Assembly: GCF_003431325.1 (NCBI RefSeq)
Contig: NZ_CP010515.1
Span: 620,001-684,000 of the forward strand
From: Acidilobus sp. 7A
GTDB lineage: Archaea > Thermoproteota > Thermoprotei_A > Sulfolobales > Acidilobaceae
Length of the DNA stretch: 64,000 bases
Reading direction: 5' to 3'
Part shown: positions 35,390 through 44,540 of the stretch, piece by piece
How the letters are laid out: every line of letters begins with the position of its first letter
Position numbering within the stretch: position 1 is the first letter of the stretch
The notes under the pieces: generated by a model
Told to the model about the DNA's origin: nothing
The model's database searches: none
What the model saw: only the letters and a program-made list of their open reading frames with translations
Translations under genes and position numbers: made by a program

Positions 35390-36208
35390 TCAGGACTGGC
35401 CAAGCACCTTAACCTTTGAAACTTTTCTCATTATTTTAAGGAAGTCCTCCTGAGACCTGAGGTAGGCCTCGTCAAGAGGTAGACCTTGCACGAGGAACCT
35501 GTGCGAGACCAGCGCAAGCATCACATCGCCCGCTCCGGTCCTGTCCTCAAGCAGCTCGTTGCCCTGAGGCGAGGGCACGGCAGTAACTTTGCCGTCAACG
35601 TATATCAGTGCGCCGCCAGGCCCTACCGTGTAGAGGACGTTGGGGAACATCCTCGCGAGGATCTCAGCGACAGACTCCACCGCGTCATCATTAGAGATGT
35701 GAACCAGGGAGACATGCTCAGGGCTCAGCTTCTCCCACCACCCGTCGCCTAGGCTCCTTGAGAAGCCCTGCACGTCAACGCTTATCTTCCTGCCCCTGAG
35801 CCCGCTGGAGTTTAGGAGCTCTGGAGGCGCTTCAGAGTATACGGGGGATATTATTACAAGGTCAGGGTCGCACTCCTTAAGGGCAGAGTAAATGTCATCG
35901 GCAGTGAGCGGGCCGGAAAAGCTCTCTATGGCTGATCTCCTCACTGGTGACTTGGAGTCATAGTAATGAGCAAAGACATAACCTTCGCCGCGGCCCTCGC
36001 AGCAGAGCCTCCTTATGCCAAGGGATGACTCCAGCTTTACAGTATGGCTGACCAGGCGGCCGTAAGTTCCCAGCGCGCACACCTCATATCCAAGAGCTGT
36101 AAGGGCAAAGCCAGCGTAAAGGGCGGGCCCTCCGGCCTGAAGTCTGACAAAGCCGTTAGGAAGCCTCACCTTATCTAGTGTTGGAGAGGATACTATAAGC
36201 GCCCTCAA
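35390..36208 (-). CDS. PfkB-family sugar or nucleoside kinase
   Basis: About 272 aa. The N-terminal GGPALYAGFALTALG (sugar-binding GG motif) and the C-terminal DRTGAGDVMLALV (anion hole and catalytic Asp) are clear. The TTG at 36208 gives a TTGA overlap with the RCK gene, so it is co-transcribed. The ATG at 36232 would enter that gene's coding region. The acceptor is unknown. Confidence 0.83.
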   Translation of the reverse strand: MRALIVSSPTLDKVRLPNGFVRLQAGGPALYAGFALTALGYEVCALGTYGRLVSHTVKLESSLGIRRLCCEGRGEGYVFAHYYDSKSPVRRSAIESFSGPLTADDIYSALKECDPDLVIISPVYSEAPPELLNSSGLRGRKISVDVQGFSRSLGDGWWEKLSPEHVSLVHISNDDAVESVAEILARMFPNVLYTVGPGGALIYVDGKVTAVPSPQGNELLEDRTGAGDVMLALVSHRFLVQGLPLDEAYLRSQEDFLKIMRKVSKVKVLGQS

Positions 36209-37257
36209 GCTGGCCCACCGCCCGCAGAGCATAGTTCCCTTATTCCGGTGAACTTCGTTGGGTCGCCCAGCACTACGAGGCCGTCACCCTCCTTGAGCTT
36301 GAAGTCCGTGGAGAAGTATGGCGTAAAGATGCCATTACGCTCAACCAGGACGGGTATGACCCCCTTCGGCAGCTCCCTTAAGGCCATGCCGTCACATTTA
36401 GAGCTCTTCTCAACCTTGAAGAAGCCAATGCCGTAGCCCGCCTGGCGAAGCGCTTTGCTGCTGCCCTCGGTGGACTCTAGAAGTACGCCGCCAAGGTTGC
36501 CTGAAAGCGCCATGCCTGCCAGGGCCCTCCCTATGAACCTCTTGAGCCTAACCACCTGTGTTGCCCCAGAGTCGAGGAACACGTCAGTGAGGTCCTCGTT
36601 ATGTATCATCACTACTGTCCTGACCTTCGGGTTAAGTCTCCTCACCCTGATGAGGGCGGTGAGCGAGTCAGAGTCGCTGTCTAGGGCTATTATGACAACT
36701 GCCGCGGACTCTACCCCGGCTGCCCTTAGCTCCCTCTCGCTTGTGGGGCTCCCTATTATTACTTTGTGGTTCTGAAGGCTAGCGGCCAGGGACTCGTTAT
36801 TTGTAACCATAACGTACTCAATGCCCATCCTGTCCAGCTCAGTCGCCACCTCAGGCATGTCGCCAAGCACTATTACATGGTCCTTCATGTGTGAGGCCCT
36901 CCACCTGGCCCTGGCGTCAATCCACACGGTCCTCTTAGTTACAGTTGAGACTATATTCATTACTATGGTAGTATAGGTTGCTACTGAGGCCAAGACCAGC
37001 ACGGTCAGGAACAGCTTCTCAGAGCTGGGCATAGCATTTAATGGCGGGGTGTAGAGGCCTATGGTAGTCACTAGACCCACAGATGCATATATTGCAGACA
37101 CTAGATCGATGTGCTGGAAGTACATGAATACGTAGGCAGTTATAGCTATTATAATGGCAATGGCAGCCATCTGGGGCATGAGTCTTGAGAGCACAGAGTA
37201 AGGGGCGAAGAGTACCTCAAGCACTTCCAGCAGCAACTTGTTGTGAGTCCTTACCAT
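36205..37257 (-). CDS. Potassium-channel-like protein with TrkA-N/RCK domain and unusual pore
   Basis: 350 aa. Two membrane helices (about 29-47 and 84-106) flank a pore-loop segment. A TrkA-N/RCK NAD-binding domain (HVIVLGDMPEVATELDRM) and an RCK-C-like tail follow. The filter position reads TTIGLYTP (64-71) in place of the usual TVGYGD, so potassium selectivity is doubtful. The protein may still gate an ion path. Confidence 0.75.
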   Translation of the reverse strand: MVRTHNKLLLEVLEVLFAPYSVLSRLMPQMAAIAIIIAITAYVFMYFQHIDLVSAIYASVGLVTTIGLYTPPLNAMPSSEKLFLTVLVLASVATYTTIVMNIVSTVTKRTVWIDARARWRASHMKDHVIVLGDMPEVATELDRMGIEYVMVTNNESLAASLQNHKVIIGSPTSERELRAAGVESAAVVIIALDSDSDSLTALIRVRRLNPKVRTVVMIHNEDLTDVFLDSGATQVVRLKRFIGRALAGMALSGNLGGVLLESTEGSSKALRQAGYGIGFFKVEKSSKCDGMALRELPKGVIPVLVERNGIFTPYFSTDFKLKEGDGLVVLGDPTKFTGIRELCSAGGGPA

Positions 37258-37308
37258 AAGACCCTTATGTAAAGCTGGGGCAGCAACTTTATTAGTCTTG
37301 CGCGGGGC

Positions 37309-37944
37309 TCAATAGATAGTAGGCTCTTTCCTTAGGGCTGACTCCCAGAAGGATATCTCGAACCTGACACTGTTGACAAAGGCCCTCTGCATCTCCGGCG
37401 TCACGTTATAATTGTCAAGCACTTCAAGCAACGCCCTCACGCGAGAGTTGTAGTCATCAGATGCGTAGAAGTCTCCCCAGGCCCTGTAAAGGGGGTCTCT
37501 TGAGCTAGCCACGTAACTGCCGACCTCGCTGTAACCCCACATGCAGGGGGCCCATGCTGCCAGGAACTGGGGCCAGCCAAGGGACGCATAGTAATTAAGG
37601 TGTCTCGTGTAGGCGTAGTTCGTCAGGTTCATGCCTGTCGAGCCTACCTCGGCCTCGCTTATGTTGAGTTCACTGAAAAGCTTTGAGTGTATCTCAGCCC
37701 CGCGCTCAGGATTAGCAAAGACCGCCAGGAGAACCTTAACTGCCTCCTGCAGGGGCGCCTGGGAGGCCGCCCTTATGACCGCCCTCTGCATCTCAGCCAC
37801 GTACTTAGAGTCCTGTATCAGGTAGTACCTGAACACGTCCCTTGGCAAAGTTCCATCGTAAAGCATCCTAACAAACTCGCTCCTCACGTACTGGTTCCAC
37901 AAGTCCCCGGCCGACTGCCTGAGAACCTCGGAGGCCCTAGCCAA
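37309..37944 (-). CDS. tenA: TenA-family thiaminase/HMP salvage enzyme
   Basis: 211 aa. The helical TenA fold is supported by YYLIQDSKYV (Asp45), the catalytic Cys134 in APCMWGYSEVG, and the final acidic ISFWE. TenA recovers the pyrimidine half of thiamine from degraded thiamine. The MFS carrier directly behind it, in the same direction, might transport a thiamine precursor, which is speculation from position. Confidence 0.85.
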   Translation of the reverse strand: MARASEVLRQSAGDLWNQYVRSEFVRMLYDGTLPRDVFRYYLIQDSKYVAEMQRAVIRAASQAPLQEAVKVLLAVFANPERGAEIHSKLFSELNISEAEVGSTGMNLTNYAYTRHLNYYASLGWPQFLAAWAPCMWGYSEVGSYVASSRDPLYRAWGDFYASDDYNSRVRALLEVLDNYNVTPEMQRAFVNSVRFEISFWESALRKEPTIY

Positions 37945-37991
37945 GTTAAGCCCTGCTTACTATTGTAATAAGTAGTAATATAAAAGCTAGA

Positions 37992-39209
37992 CTACGGGCC
38001 TTCAGCGGCCATGGGGGGCCTGATAAGCACTGCTGAGGCCCTCCTGGCGAAGAACATGGTAGCGCCGAAGATAACAGCCACTATGGGCACAATGCTTAGT
38101 ATTGTGGCCTGGTAGCCGGCGGCGGTGACCATAGCTCCAAGGGCGGCTGGCAGCCCAGAGCCGATAATCATCATTATTGAGAAGAAGTAGCTGTTAGCGG
38201 CGTTGAGGCTCCTTGGCTCAAAGGTCCTAGATATTGATATGACGCTCAAAGTGTACGTAAGCCCGTGCGGGATTCCAAGGATGAGCAGGGCAACCATGTA
38301 AACCAATATGGTAGGAGAGGCCCAGGCGGCTACGAGACCTATCAGCGTGAGGGTTGAGGAGAGCGTCATGAGCCTCACTATGTTGTAGGGCGGCCTTACG
38401 GCTAGTATGAGCCTGCCTAGGAATGACGTCGTGTAGAAAAGAGAGTATAGTAGAAGCGCCAAGGAGCTGCTTACGTGGAACCTGTACTCAGCGTAGAGGC
38501 CAGCGAAGCTCGTTATGAAGGCGAAGGGAACAGAGTACGTCAGGTTGTTAAGCGAGGCGGCTATGAACCCGTTGTTGGTAAGTACTGAGGTTACCTTGGG
38601 CCTGGCCGAGCCATCGGTAGGGCGCCCCTCCTCGGGGAACCTGACCAGGGGCGCAGTGGCGGCAACGAGGGCTGCTATGGGCTCAAAGAAGATAAAGGAG
38701 GCCTTGAGTCCAACGTATTTAACTATTACAGAGTCTATGGCAGGGCCGATGAGGAGGGAGGTGCTAAGGGCAAGGGTGTATATCGTGAGCAGCCTCTCCC
38801 TCTGCCTTGAGTCGCTGATCGCGCCTGCCGATGTCATTATATTAGGCATTATCGGCCCAAGCACGGCCCCTGCGGCCACGGCCAGCGCCCATATCGTAAT
38901 TGGGTTGGACTTTGAGTAGAACGGAAAGAGGACGGCGTAGGCCACAGCTGATACTATGAAGAACCTCCTCCTGCTTCTCGCGGGCAGCCTTGCGTTTATG
39001 AAGCTGGTTGATATGAAGGTGCTGCCCATGAACGCCATGGCGAGTAGCCCTACCTCGAGGCCGTTGAAGTTGAAGAGGTGATGCGCCAGAAGGGGAATGG
39101 TTGTCGCTATCATGTTGTTCGAGGCCCTGGCCCCAAAGGTGGCTAGGGTCACCACTGCAGCCATCACTGCAAACGACGTTGATCTCTTGGCCGCGCTCAT
39201 AGATATCAC
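37992..39209 (-). CDS. Major facilitator superfamily transporter
   Basis: 405 aa with about 12 hydrophobic segments, arginine-rich cytoplasmic loop (ARSRRRFF) and the two-domain MFS organisation. The first Met at 39209 and the one at 39200 are both possible starts. The downstream neighbour is tenA in the same direction, 47 nt away. The substrate is unknown. Confidence 0.72.
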   Translation of the reverse strand: MISMSAAKRSTSFAVMAAVVTLATFGARASNNMIATTIPLLAHHLFNFNGLEVGLLAMAFMGSTFISTSFINARLPARSRRRFFIVSAVAYAVLFPFYSKSNPITIWALAVAAGAVLGPIMPNIMTSAGAISDSRQRERLLTIYTLALSTSLLIGPAIDSVIVKYVGLKASFIFFEPIAALVAATAPLVRFPEEGRPTDGSARPKVTSVLTNNGFIAASLNNLTYSVPFAFITSFAGLYAEYRFHVSSSLALLLYSLFYTTSFLGRLILAVRPPYNIVRLMTLSSTLTLIGLVAAWASPTILVYMVALLILGIPHGLTYTLSVISISRTFEPRSLNAANSYFFSIMMIIGSGLPAALGAMVTAAGYQATILSIVPIVAVIFGATMFFARRASAVLIRPPMAAEGP

Positions 39210-39249
39210 CTACTTGTTAGTCGACGACCTTACTATTATTGGGCGCAGA

Positions 39250-39573
39250 CTATAAATTTTTATCTATGCTCAGGTCCCTAATTATGTGCTCCTTCAGCAC
39301 CCTGCCCGACTTGTCAAATCTCACGCCCTCAGACTCCAGGAGCCTCCTCTTCGCCTCAGGTCCGCCGAAGGAGTAGCCGCCCAGCCTGCCGTTTGACATC
39401 ACTACCCTGTGACATGGGACCTCTATCGGCCTTGGGTTCTTGCTGAGCGCCCTGGCCACAGCCCTGGGCGATATGCCGAGGGCCTTAGCTATGGCCCCGT
39501 AGGTTGTGACCTTGCCTCTGGGTATGCGCTTGACGGCCTCGTACACCATTTCTTCGACAGCGCGTTGCGTCAT
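39250..39573 (-). CDS. ogt: Methylated-DNA-[protein]-cysteine S-methyltransferase (MGMT/Ogt)
   Basis: 107 aa, essentially only the C-terminal active domain. It has the helix-turn-helix ISPRAVARALSKNP and the active-site PCHRVV with Cys54. The cysteine argues for a suicide alkyl acceptor rather than an alkyltransferase-like protein. Members without the N-terminal domain are known. It repairs O6-alkylguanine. Confidence 0.9.
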   Translation of the reverse strand: MTQRAVEEMVYEAVKRIPRGKVTTYGAIAKALGISPRAVARALSKNPRPIEVPCHRVVMSNGRLGGYSFGGPEAKRRLLESEGVRFDKSGRVLKEHIIRDLSIDKNL

Positions 39574-39760
39574 CAGCTGTCACCGGTCTCCCTGACGTGT
39601 TGGCTTTAAGAAGGTTAACTTTAGGCTTTTGAGCAATTGAGCCTTTTTATGAAGTTAACGGCTACGATCCGCCACCTTGATTGAAGTCAGCTTTAGGAGG
39701 TTAATTGCGTGCAACCGCTTTTAAAAGCTAGGCTGGCTAAAGTATCGGGGAGACCCAACT

Positions 39761-40300
39761 TTGAGCGAGAACGACGCGCTTAAGGCCGCCCAGGTGCTCG
39801 GGGCCGCTTTGGGCTCCTTCGTATCGTCCCTGCTTGTAGGCCTCCCAGCGTCGCTGGAGGAGCTTGCCAAGCAGAGCGACCAGAGCGGCCCATCGAAGGA
39901 GCTGGCGGAGTGGGCCCTCTCAGCCTCACAGGAGATAGCGAAGGTCCTTAAGAGTAAGCTGCCGCCTGAAGAGTTGGACAAGATAGTCGAGGGCCTCGTG
40001 GTCTCTGTGAGGGGAATATCCGAGGTTACCTTAGAGCTCTCCAAGACTTTGGGCGACCCGCGGGTGGCGGAGGTCATAAGGAGAACCTCGGATGGTTTTA
40101 GGAAGAGCCTTGACCTATTATCATCATACTCAGATCCTATGGCGCTGCTTAGGGCCATGTCGGACCCCGACATAGCGTTTGCCGTGGGCGTCATACTGTC
40201 ACTTCTTAAGGCCCTCGGCGTTGCGGTCAGGGTCTCGTCAGAGAGGGCCCTAAGCGGGGGAGCTCAGGGCGGAGAGGGCAAGCCTTCAGGTACTATATAA
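39761..40300 (+). CDS. DUF1641 family protein
   Basis: 179 aa with the DUF1641 helical core (SLDLLSSYSDPMALLRAMSDPDI). The family is often next to formate dehydrogenase or heterodisulfide-reductase-like genes; none is in this window. The TTG start has a palindromic TATA-like GCTTTTAAAAGC at about 39717-39728 upstream. Confidence 0.75.
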   Translation: MSENDALKAAQVLGAALGSFVSSLLVGLPASLEELAKQSDQSGPSKELAEWALSASQEIAKVLKSKLPPEELDKIVEGLVVSVRGISEVTLELSKTLGDPRVAEVIRRTSDGFRKSLDLLSSYSDPMALLRAMSDPDIAFAVGVILSLLKALGVAVRVSSERALSGGAQGGEGKPSGTI

Positions 40301-40370
40301 AAACCAGTCATTCATGATAAGCGGGTCACTTGTGGTGACCTACGGGTTTAGCCTTAGGAGGAGAGCCGCC

Positions 40371-40637
40371 TTAGTGCGACCCTTTAGGGCCCTCGTAATG
40401 AATTATCTGGGTTGGGCAGCTATTAGCAGCCGCATCGATGCAGTCCTGGAAATCGTCAGGAGTGGTGCCCTCGCTTCTGCTCCCCTGCTGCTTGTTATCT
40501 GGATCGGGCCTCCACTTTGGGATTATCTCAGCCTTGCCATCAATCTCGTTCATCTCGAATACGTCAGGGCATAGGCTCACGCATACCATGTCGGCTATGC
40601 AGTTCTCACGTGGTTCAATCCAGACTTTTACTGTCAT
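40371..40637 (-). CDS. Single-cluster ferredoxin
   Basis: 88 aa. The cluster motif CIADMVCVSLCPDVF has the C-x2-D-x2-C-x3-CP form, in which an aspartate replaces one cysteine, and a later C...NSCP supplies a further ligand or disulfide. This arrangement is known from Pyrococcus-type ferredoxins. A Gln/Ser-rich insertion of about 20 residues lies between the halves. It probably carries electrons for oxidoreductases. Confidence 0.85.
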   Translation of the reverse strand: MTVKVWIEPRENCIADMVCVSLCPDVFEMNEIDGKAEIIPKWRPDPDNKQQGSRSEGTTPDDFQDCIDAAANSCPTQIIHYEGPKGSH

Positions 40638-40725
40638 TTTCTCGCCTCATGTTCTAGTTTTTCTGAAGAAAGTTATAAAGCCGTGTCATAAGGTCTAATA
40701 CTTTAAAAAAGAAAGCGTTTAAAAC

Positions 40726-41358
40726 TTAAATTATGAGCTTAGGCGAGTTCAGGGCCTTCTGGTACCTGGCCTCCACGTCGTCCCAGTTTACCAGGTCCCA
40801 CCAGCTGTCAACGTACTTGGCCCTGTCGTTCCTGTAGTCTATGTAGTAGGCGTGCTCGAACACGTCAACGGCCAGCAGCGGCAGCAGGTTAGCGGTGACG
40901 ACGTTGTTGTGCTTCTCAACCTGAAGTATCCTGAGGTCGCCTGTCACAGGGTCGTAGGCGAGCAGCGCCCATCCGACGCCCTCGACGTTCTTGGCGGCGT
41001 TGCCGAACAGCGTCTTGAACTTGTCGAAGGAGCCGAAGAGCTTGTTTATGGCGTCAGCTATGGCGCCTCCCGGCGTGCCGCCGCCCTTGCCCTTGGGAGC
41101 CATGTTGAGCCAGTAGAGCGTGTGCAGCAGGTGGCCGCCGTAGTTGAACTCGAAGTCCCTGCTCACCGCCCTTATGTCTATGTCCGTCAGCTGGCCGTTG
41201 AGGTACTTCTCAAGCTTGTCAAGTGCAGCGTTGGCGCCGTTGACGTAGCCGAGGTGGTGCTTGTCGTGGTGGTACTTCAGCGTCTCAGAGCTTATTATGG
41301 GCTCAAGTGCGTCATAGTTGTACGGAAGGGGCGGAAGCTCATACCTCTTGAGAGATAC
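40726..41358 (-). CDS. sod: Iron/manganese superoxide dismutase
   Basis: About 210 aa from ATG 41358 (MVSLKRYELPPL). Metal ligands are the His in KYHHDKHH, HLLHTLYW and the Asp/His pair in DVFEHAYYIDY. The Phe at the usual Trp position of DxWEHAYY is conservative. A TATA-like GTTTATATTTC at about 41391-41401 gives a leaderless start; the longer frame to 41421 would cover it. Confidence 0.93.
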   Translation of the reverse strand, partial: VSLKRYELPPLPYNYDALEPIISSETLKYHHDKHHLGYVNGANAALDKLEKYLNGQLTDIDIRAVSRDFEFNYGGHLLHTLYWLNMAPKGKGGGTPGGAIADAINKLFGSFDKFKTLFGNAAKNVEGVGWALLAYDPVTGDLRILQVEKHNNVVTANLLPLLAVDVFEHAYYIDYRNDRAKYVDSWWDLVNWDDVEARYQKALNSPKLII

Positions 41359-41434
41359 CATCTCTCTCGCCTGCCTAAGCCTGGGGCCAGGTGAAATATA
41401 AACTAATACACATGCTTTCATTTAGAAAATCTTT

Positions 41435-42124
41435 TTAAAAGAGCCCTGGCAGGAACAAAGGAGGATCATCGTTGACCTTCTTTATGCTTACGCTATAGAC
41501 CTTGCTTAGCAGGCCCTCGTTTAGGACCTCGCGCGGGCTGCCGAAGGCTACTAGCCTGCCCTTGCTGAGGACGGCCACGTTGTCGGCCAGGGAGGCGTAG
41601 TGCAGGTCGTGCGTTGCCATGACAATCGTGACGCCGGAGCGCGAGAGCTCGGCAAGAACCTTCATGACCTTGGCCTGGTTCGTCATGTCAAGGAATGCAG
41701 TGGGCTCGTCCAGGAGCAGCAGCCTTGGCGTGCGCGAGAGCGCGGCCGCTATTAAGAGCAGCCTCTGCTCCCCGCTGCTCATAGTAAAGATAGCCCTGTT
41801 TGTCAGGCCCTCAACGCCAAACGTGGCAAGCCACTCGCGGAAGTGCTGCCTCCATAAGTTCCCAGGCGACCTGTAGTTCATGGCGAGCCCTATGTCAAGG
41901 CCCCTAGCCATGGGGTCCAGGCTCGGCTGGGCTGGGACGTACGACATGTAGTTCCTATACCTTGCTGGGCTCAGGCCCTCTATCTCAACCACGCCGCTGT
42001 ACCTGGTCAGCCCAGCTATAGATCTGAGCAGCGTAGTCTTGCCTGACCCGTTGGGGCCTATCACTACCAGGGTTCCGCCCTCATGCTCAAAGCTCACATC
42101 ATTCAATATCTTCATGCTGCCCAC
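41435..42124 (-). CDS. ABC transporter ATP-binding protein, iron-siderophore/B12 type
   Basis: 229 aa. Walker A GPNGSGKTT (about 24-32), signature MSSGEQRL, Walker B LLLDEPTA and switch MATHD are intact. The GTG at 42124 omits the first strand of the domain, whereas the in-frame codon CTG at 42160 would add LVRVSVKGLSYSV. No ATG, GTG or TTG lies between a TGA and 42124, so the true start is uncertain. It is the last gene of the importer operon. Confidence 0.85.
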   Translation of the reverse strand: MGSMKILNDVSFEHEGGTLVVIGPNGSGKTTLLRSIAGLTRYSGVVEIEGLSPARYRNYMSYVPAQPSLDPMARGLDIGLAMNYRSPGNLWRQHFREWLATFGVEGLTNRAIFTMSSGEQRLLLIAAALSRTPRLLLLDEPTAFLDMTNQAKVMKVLAELSRSGVTIVMATHDLHYASLADNVAVLSKGRLVAFGSPREVLNEGLLSKVYSVSIKKVNDDPPLFLPGLF

Positions 42125-42153
42125 TGAATAGCTTAGACCCTTGACGGAGACCC

Positions 42154-43143
42154 TTACCAGGGCGACTCACCCCTTGACTTAAGGAGAATGTAGACCAGCA
42201 GCGGCGCCCCAAAGACGCTTGTGACTGCAGTAAGAGGGGCCTCTGATGGGTAGAGTATAAGCCTGGCAGCTATGTCGCTGGCCACGGCCAGGGTCGCGCC
42301 TATCATGGCGGCCGCCGGCAGGGCCAGGGAGAAGCTGCTCCCATAAACTCTCCTCGCGAGCCACGGGGAGACGAGGCCTATGAAGCCCACAGGGCCCGAC
42401 ATAGCCACAACTGCTGAGGTGGCTGACGATGCAAGGGCAAAGACTGTTGTCCTAAGGAGGCCTGTCCTAACTCCAAGGCTTTTAGCGACGTCGTCGCCCA
42501 GCATGAACGTGTTTATGTACCTCGTGAGCGTAGCGATGCCAGCTATCGACAGTGCTGCTACGGCCGCGGACCTCAGCAGGAGGGGCCTTGTGACAAAGGC
42601 GACGCTGCCAAACATCCAGTAAAGGGCCCCAGGCAGCTTAGGGCCCAACCCTATCATGAGGAACATTGTGACTCCTGTCAGAACGTAGGAGGCTGCCACT
42701 CCAGTTATGAGAAACGTGGAGGCCCCGCCTCCAGCCAGCAACGATATTAGCGTGACGGCCGCGAGGGTCGCGAGGCCCCCGGCGAGGGCAGCGACGTAGA
42801 GCTCGAGGAAGCCCGTATGCCCAAGGTATATCATCAGGGTGACCCCCAGGAGGGCCCCTGAAGACACCCCAGCAAGGTATGGGTCGACCAGGGGGTTGCG
42901 CAGCGTGTACTGGAGCGAGGCGCCGGCTGATGCTAGGGAAACTCCAATGACGATCGCGGCCGCAGTCCTCATGAGCCTGTAAGACAGAATGTAAAGGTAC
43001 GTGCTAGGAGCGCCACGGCCCGACAGGGCCTCAAAAACTTGCACTATGCCGACCTTTGAGTAGGGCCCCACAGATACCGAGGCCAGGCACGCCGCTAGCA
43101 GCAGGGCCGGCAACAGCGCCCACGTCAGACCCCTTGCCTTCAA
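42154..43143 (-). CDS. ABC transporter permease, FecCD/BtuC type
   Basis: 329 aa with about ten hydrophobic segments and the FecCD hallmark GPVGFIGLVSPWLARRVYG. Two such subunits form the channel for siderophores, haem or cobalamin. Its start overlaps the stop of the binding-protein gene. Confidence 0.9.
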   Translation of the reverse strand: MKARGLTWALLPALLLAACLASVSVGPYSKVGIVQVFEALSGRGAPSTYLYILSYRLMRTAAAIVIGVSLASAGASLQYTLRNPLVDPYLAGVSSGALLGVTLMIYLGHTGFLELYVAALAGGLATLAAVTLISLLAGGGASTFLITGVAASYVLTGVTMFLMIGLGPKLPGALYWMFGSVAFVTRPLLLRSAAVAALSIAGIATLTRYINTFMLGDDVAKSLGVRTGLLRTTVFALASSATSAVVAMSGPVGFIGLVSPWLARRVYGSSFSLALPAAAMIGATLAVASDIAARLILYPSEAPLTAVTSVFGAPLLVYILLKSRGESPW

Positions 43144-44429
43144 GACGTCGCACCTGGCAGGCTGAGCGTTGACGGTGATATGACGCCCGGCGGCTGCGTT
43201 ATGTTGAACGCCTGGGGGTGGAGCACCTCAGCCAGCAGCTCCACGCCGTACGGTAGTAGGACCGCCGGCTCACTTAGCAGGCTCTCGTACCAGCCCTCCA
43301 CCACGTAGACCCTGCCGTACTTTATCGCGCTGATGTTCTCATACGCCGGCCCTATGGATGAGCTTAGCCACTGTATGAGGCTGGTCTCGTTGAAGAGGCC
43401 GCCGTTGCTCATAACTATTATGACCTGTGGGTTTGAATTCAGCATCTCCTCGGCACTTATCACGGGCCACCCTGTGGAGTTCTCAAAGACGTTAACTCCG
43501 CCCGCAAGCGATATCATGCTGTCCTGGAACGTGCCGCCGCCGGTCACATAGGTCGGGTTTATCCAGCTGACAAGGGCCACGCTCACAGGGCTGTAGTTAG
43601 AAAGCCTCGACTCCAAAGAGGCCATGAGCTCTGAGTCCCTCTCCACTGTGCTCACGGCCTGTTGGACGTGCCCTGTGGCCTCGCCGACCATTATTATTGA
43701 CTCGTAGACGTCGCTGAGGGAGTTGTAGGAGGGCAGGAGGAGCACGGGTATGCCGTACTGGCCTAGGACCGACGCTATATAGTTGTTATAGCCCCACCCG
43801 GCCGTGCCTATTACAAGGTCAGGCCTCAGAGACAGTATGGCCTCTATGCTAGGCGAGGTGTAGGTGCTCCCTATGTTCTTTATGGAGCCGTTCTCGTACA
43901 GCTTGTTAACGGTGTAGTTGAAGGGCGGCGGGAGGTAGATGAGGCTATTGTTGTCAATGCCCACGAGCTGGCCAGCGGCGCCAACAGCTATGACGTCCTC
44001 CGTGGCCGCTGGGTCGAGGGTCACTACCCTTGTGGGCGCGCTGGGTATGAAGACCGTCTCGTTAAGGGCGTCCACAATCTCCACTGGGAACCTGAGGGAC
44101 ACGCTCAGCTCTTTTATCGTGCTGTTAAGCCTCGACACCTCATAGCTCACGCTGGAGTTCAGCCCAGACAGAAGCGAGCCGAGCTCCTCGCTCTCATAGG
44201 CGAGCTTCGCTGAGACTTCAGGCATTATAGTGTTGTTTATGTTTGACACCGAGGAGCTCAGAGAGCTCAGCCTCCTGTTTATGGACTGCACCTCGCTCAG
44301 GGAGTAGGCGCTAAGGGCTACTAGCACCACCATTATAGCCAGCGTTATGGCTAGAACGGACGCGGGCACGTCAACAGACCTTCTGGCGTCCCTCAACCCA
44401 GGCAACACCTGGATACCGTATCCAGGCAC
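43140..44429 (-). CDS. Membrane-anchored substrate-binding protein, BtuF/FhuD type
   Basis: 429 aa. A single N-terminal membrane anchor (about 22-44) is followed by a roughly 70-residue coiled-coil/serine-rich stalk. A type III periplasmic-binding domain then has RVVTLDPAATEDVIAVG and LRPDLVIGTAG. It binds the ligand outside the membrane and hands it to the FecCD permease. The ligand, cobalamin or a metal chelate, is unknown. Confidence 0.88.
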   Translation of the reverse strand: MPGYGIQVLPGLRDARRSVDVPASVLAITLAIMVVLVALSAYSLSEVQSINRRLSSLSSSVSNINNTIMPEVSAKLAYESEELGSLLSGLNSSVSYEVSRLNSTIKELSVSLRFPVEIVDALNETVFIPSAPTRVVTLDPAATEDVIAVGAAGQLVGIDNNSLIYLPPPFNYTVNKLYENGSIKNIGSTYTSPSIEAILSLRPDLVIGTAGWGYNNYIASVLGQYGIPVLLLPSYNSLSDVYESIIMVGEATGHVQQAVSTVERDSELMASLESRLSNYSPVSVALVSWINPTYVTGGGTFQDSMISLAGGVNVFENSTGWPVISAEEMLNSNPQVIIVMSNGGLFNETSLIQWLSSSIGPAYENISAIKYGRVYVVEGWYESLLSEPAVLLPYGVELLAEVLHPQAFNITQPPGVISPSTLSLPGATS

Positions 44430-44540
44430 GGGTTTAAATCCGCATCTATTGACATCGCCTCAAGTCCACAGGCCCACGGCGGCTGCCGCGGCATAAGATA
44501 AGGCAAAAATCCCCGCCGTTTTTATAGAAGCGGGGGCAGG

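Noticed and set aside
40852-41394. 180-codon plus-strand ORF opposite sod
   Set aside because: Antisense to the superoxide dismutase, whose metal ligands are intact.
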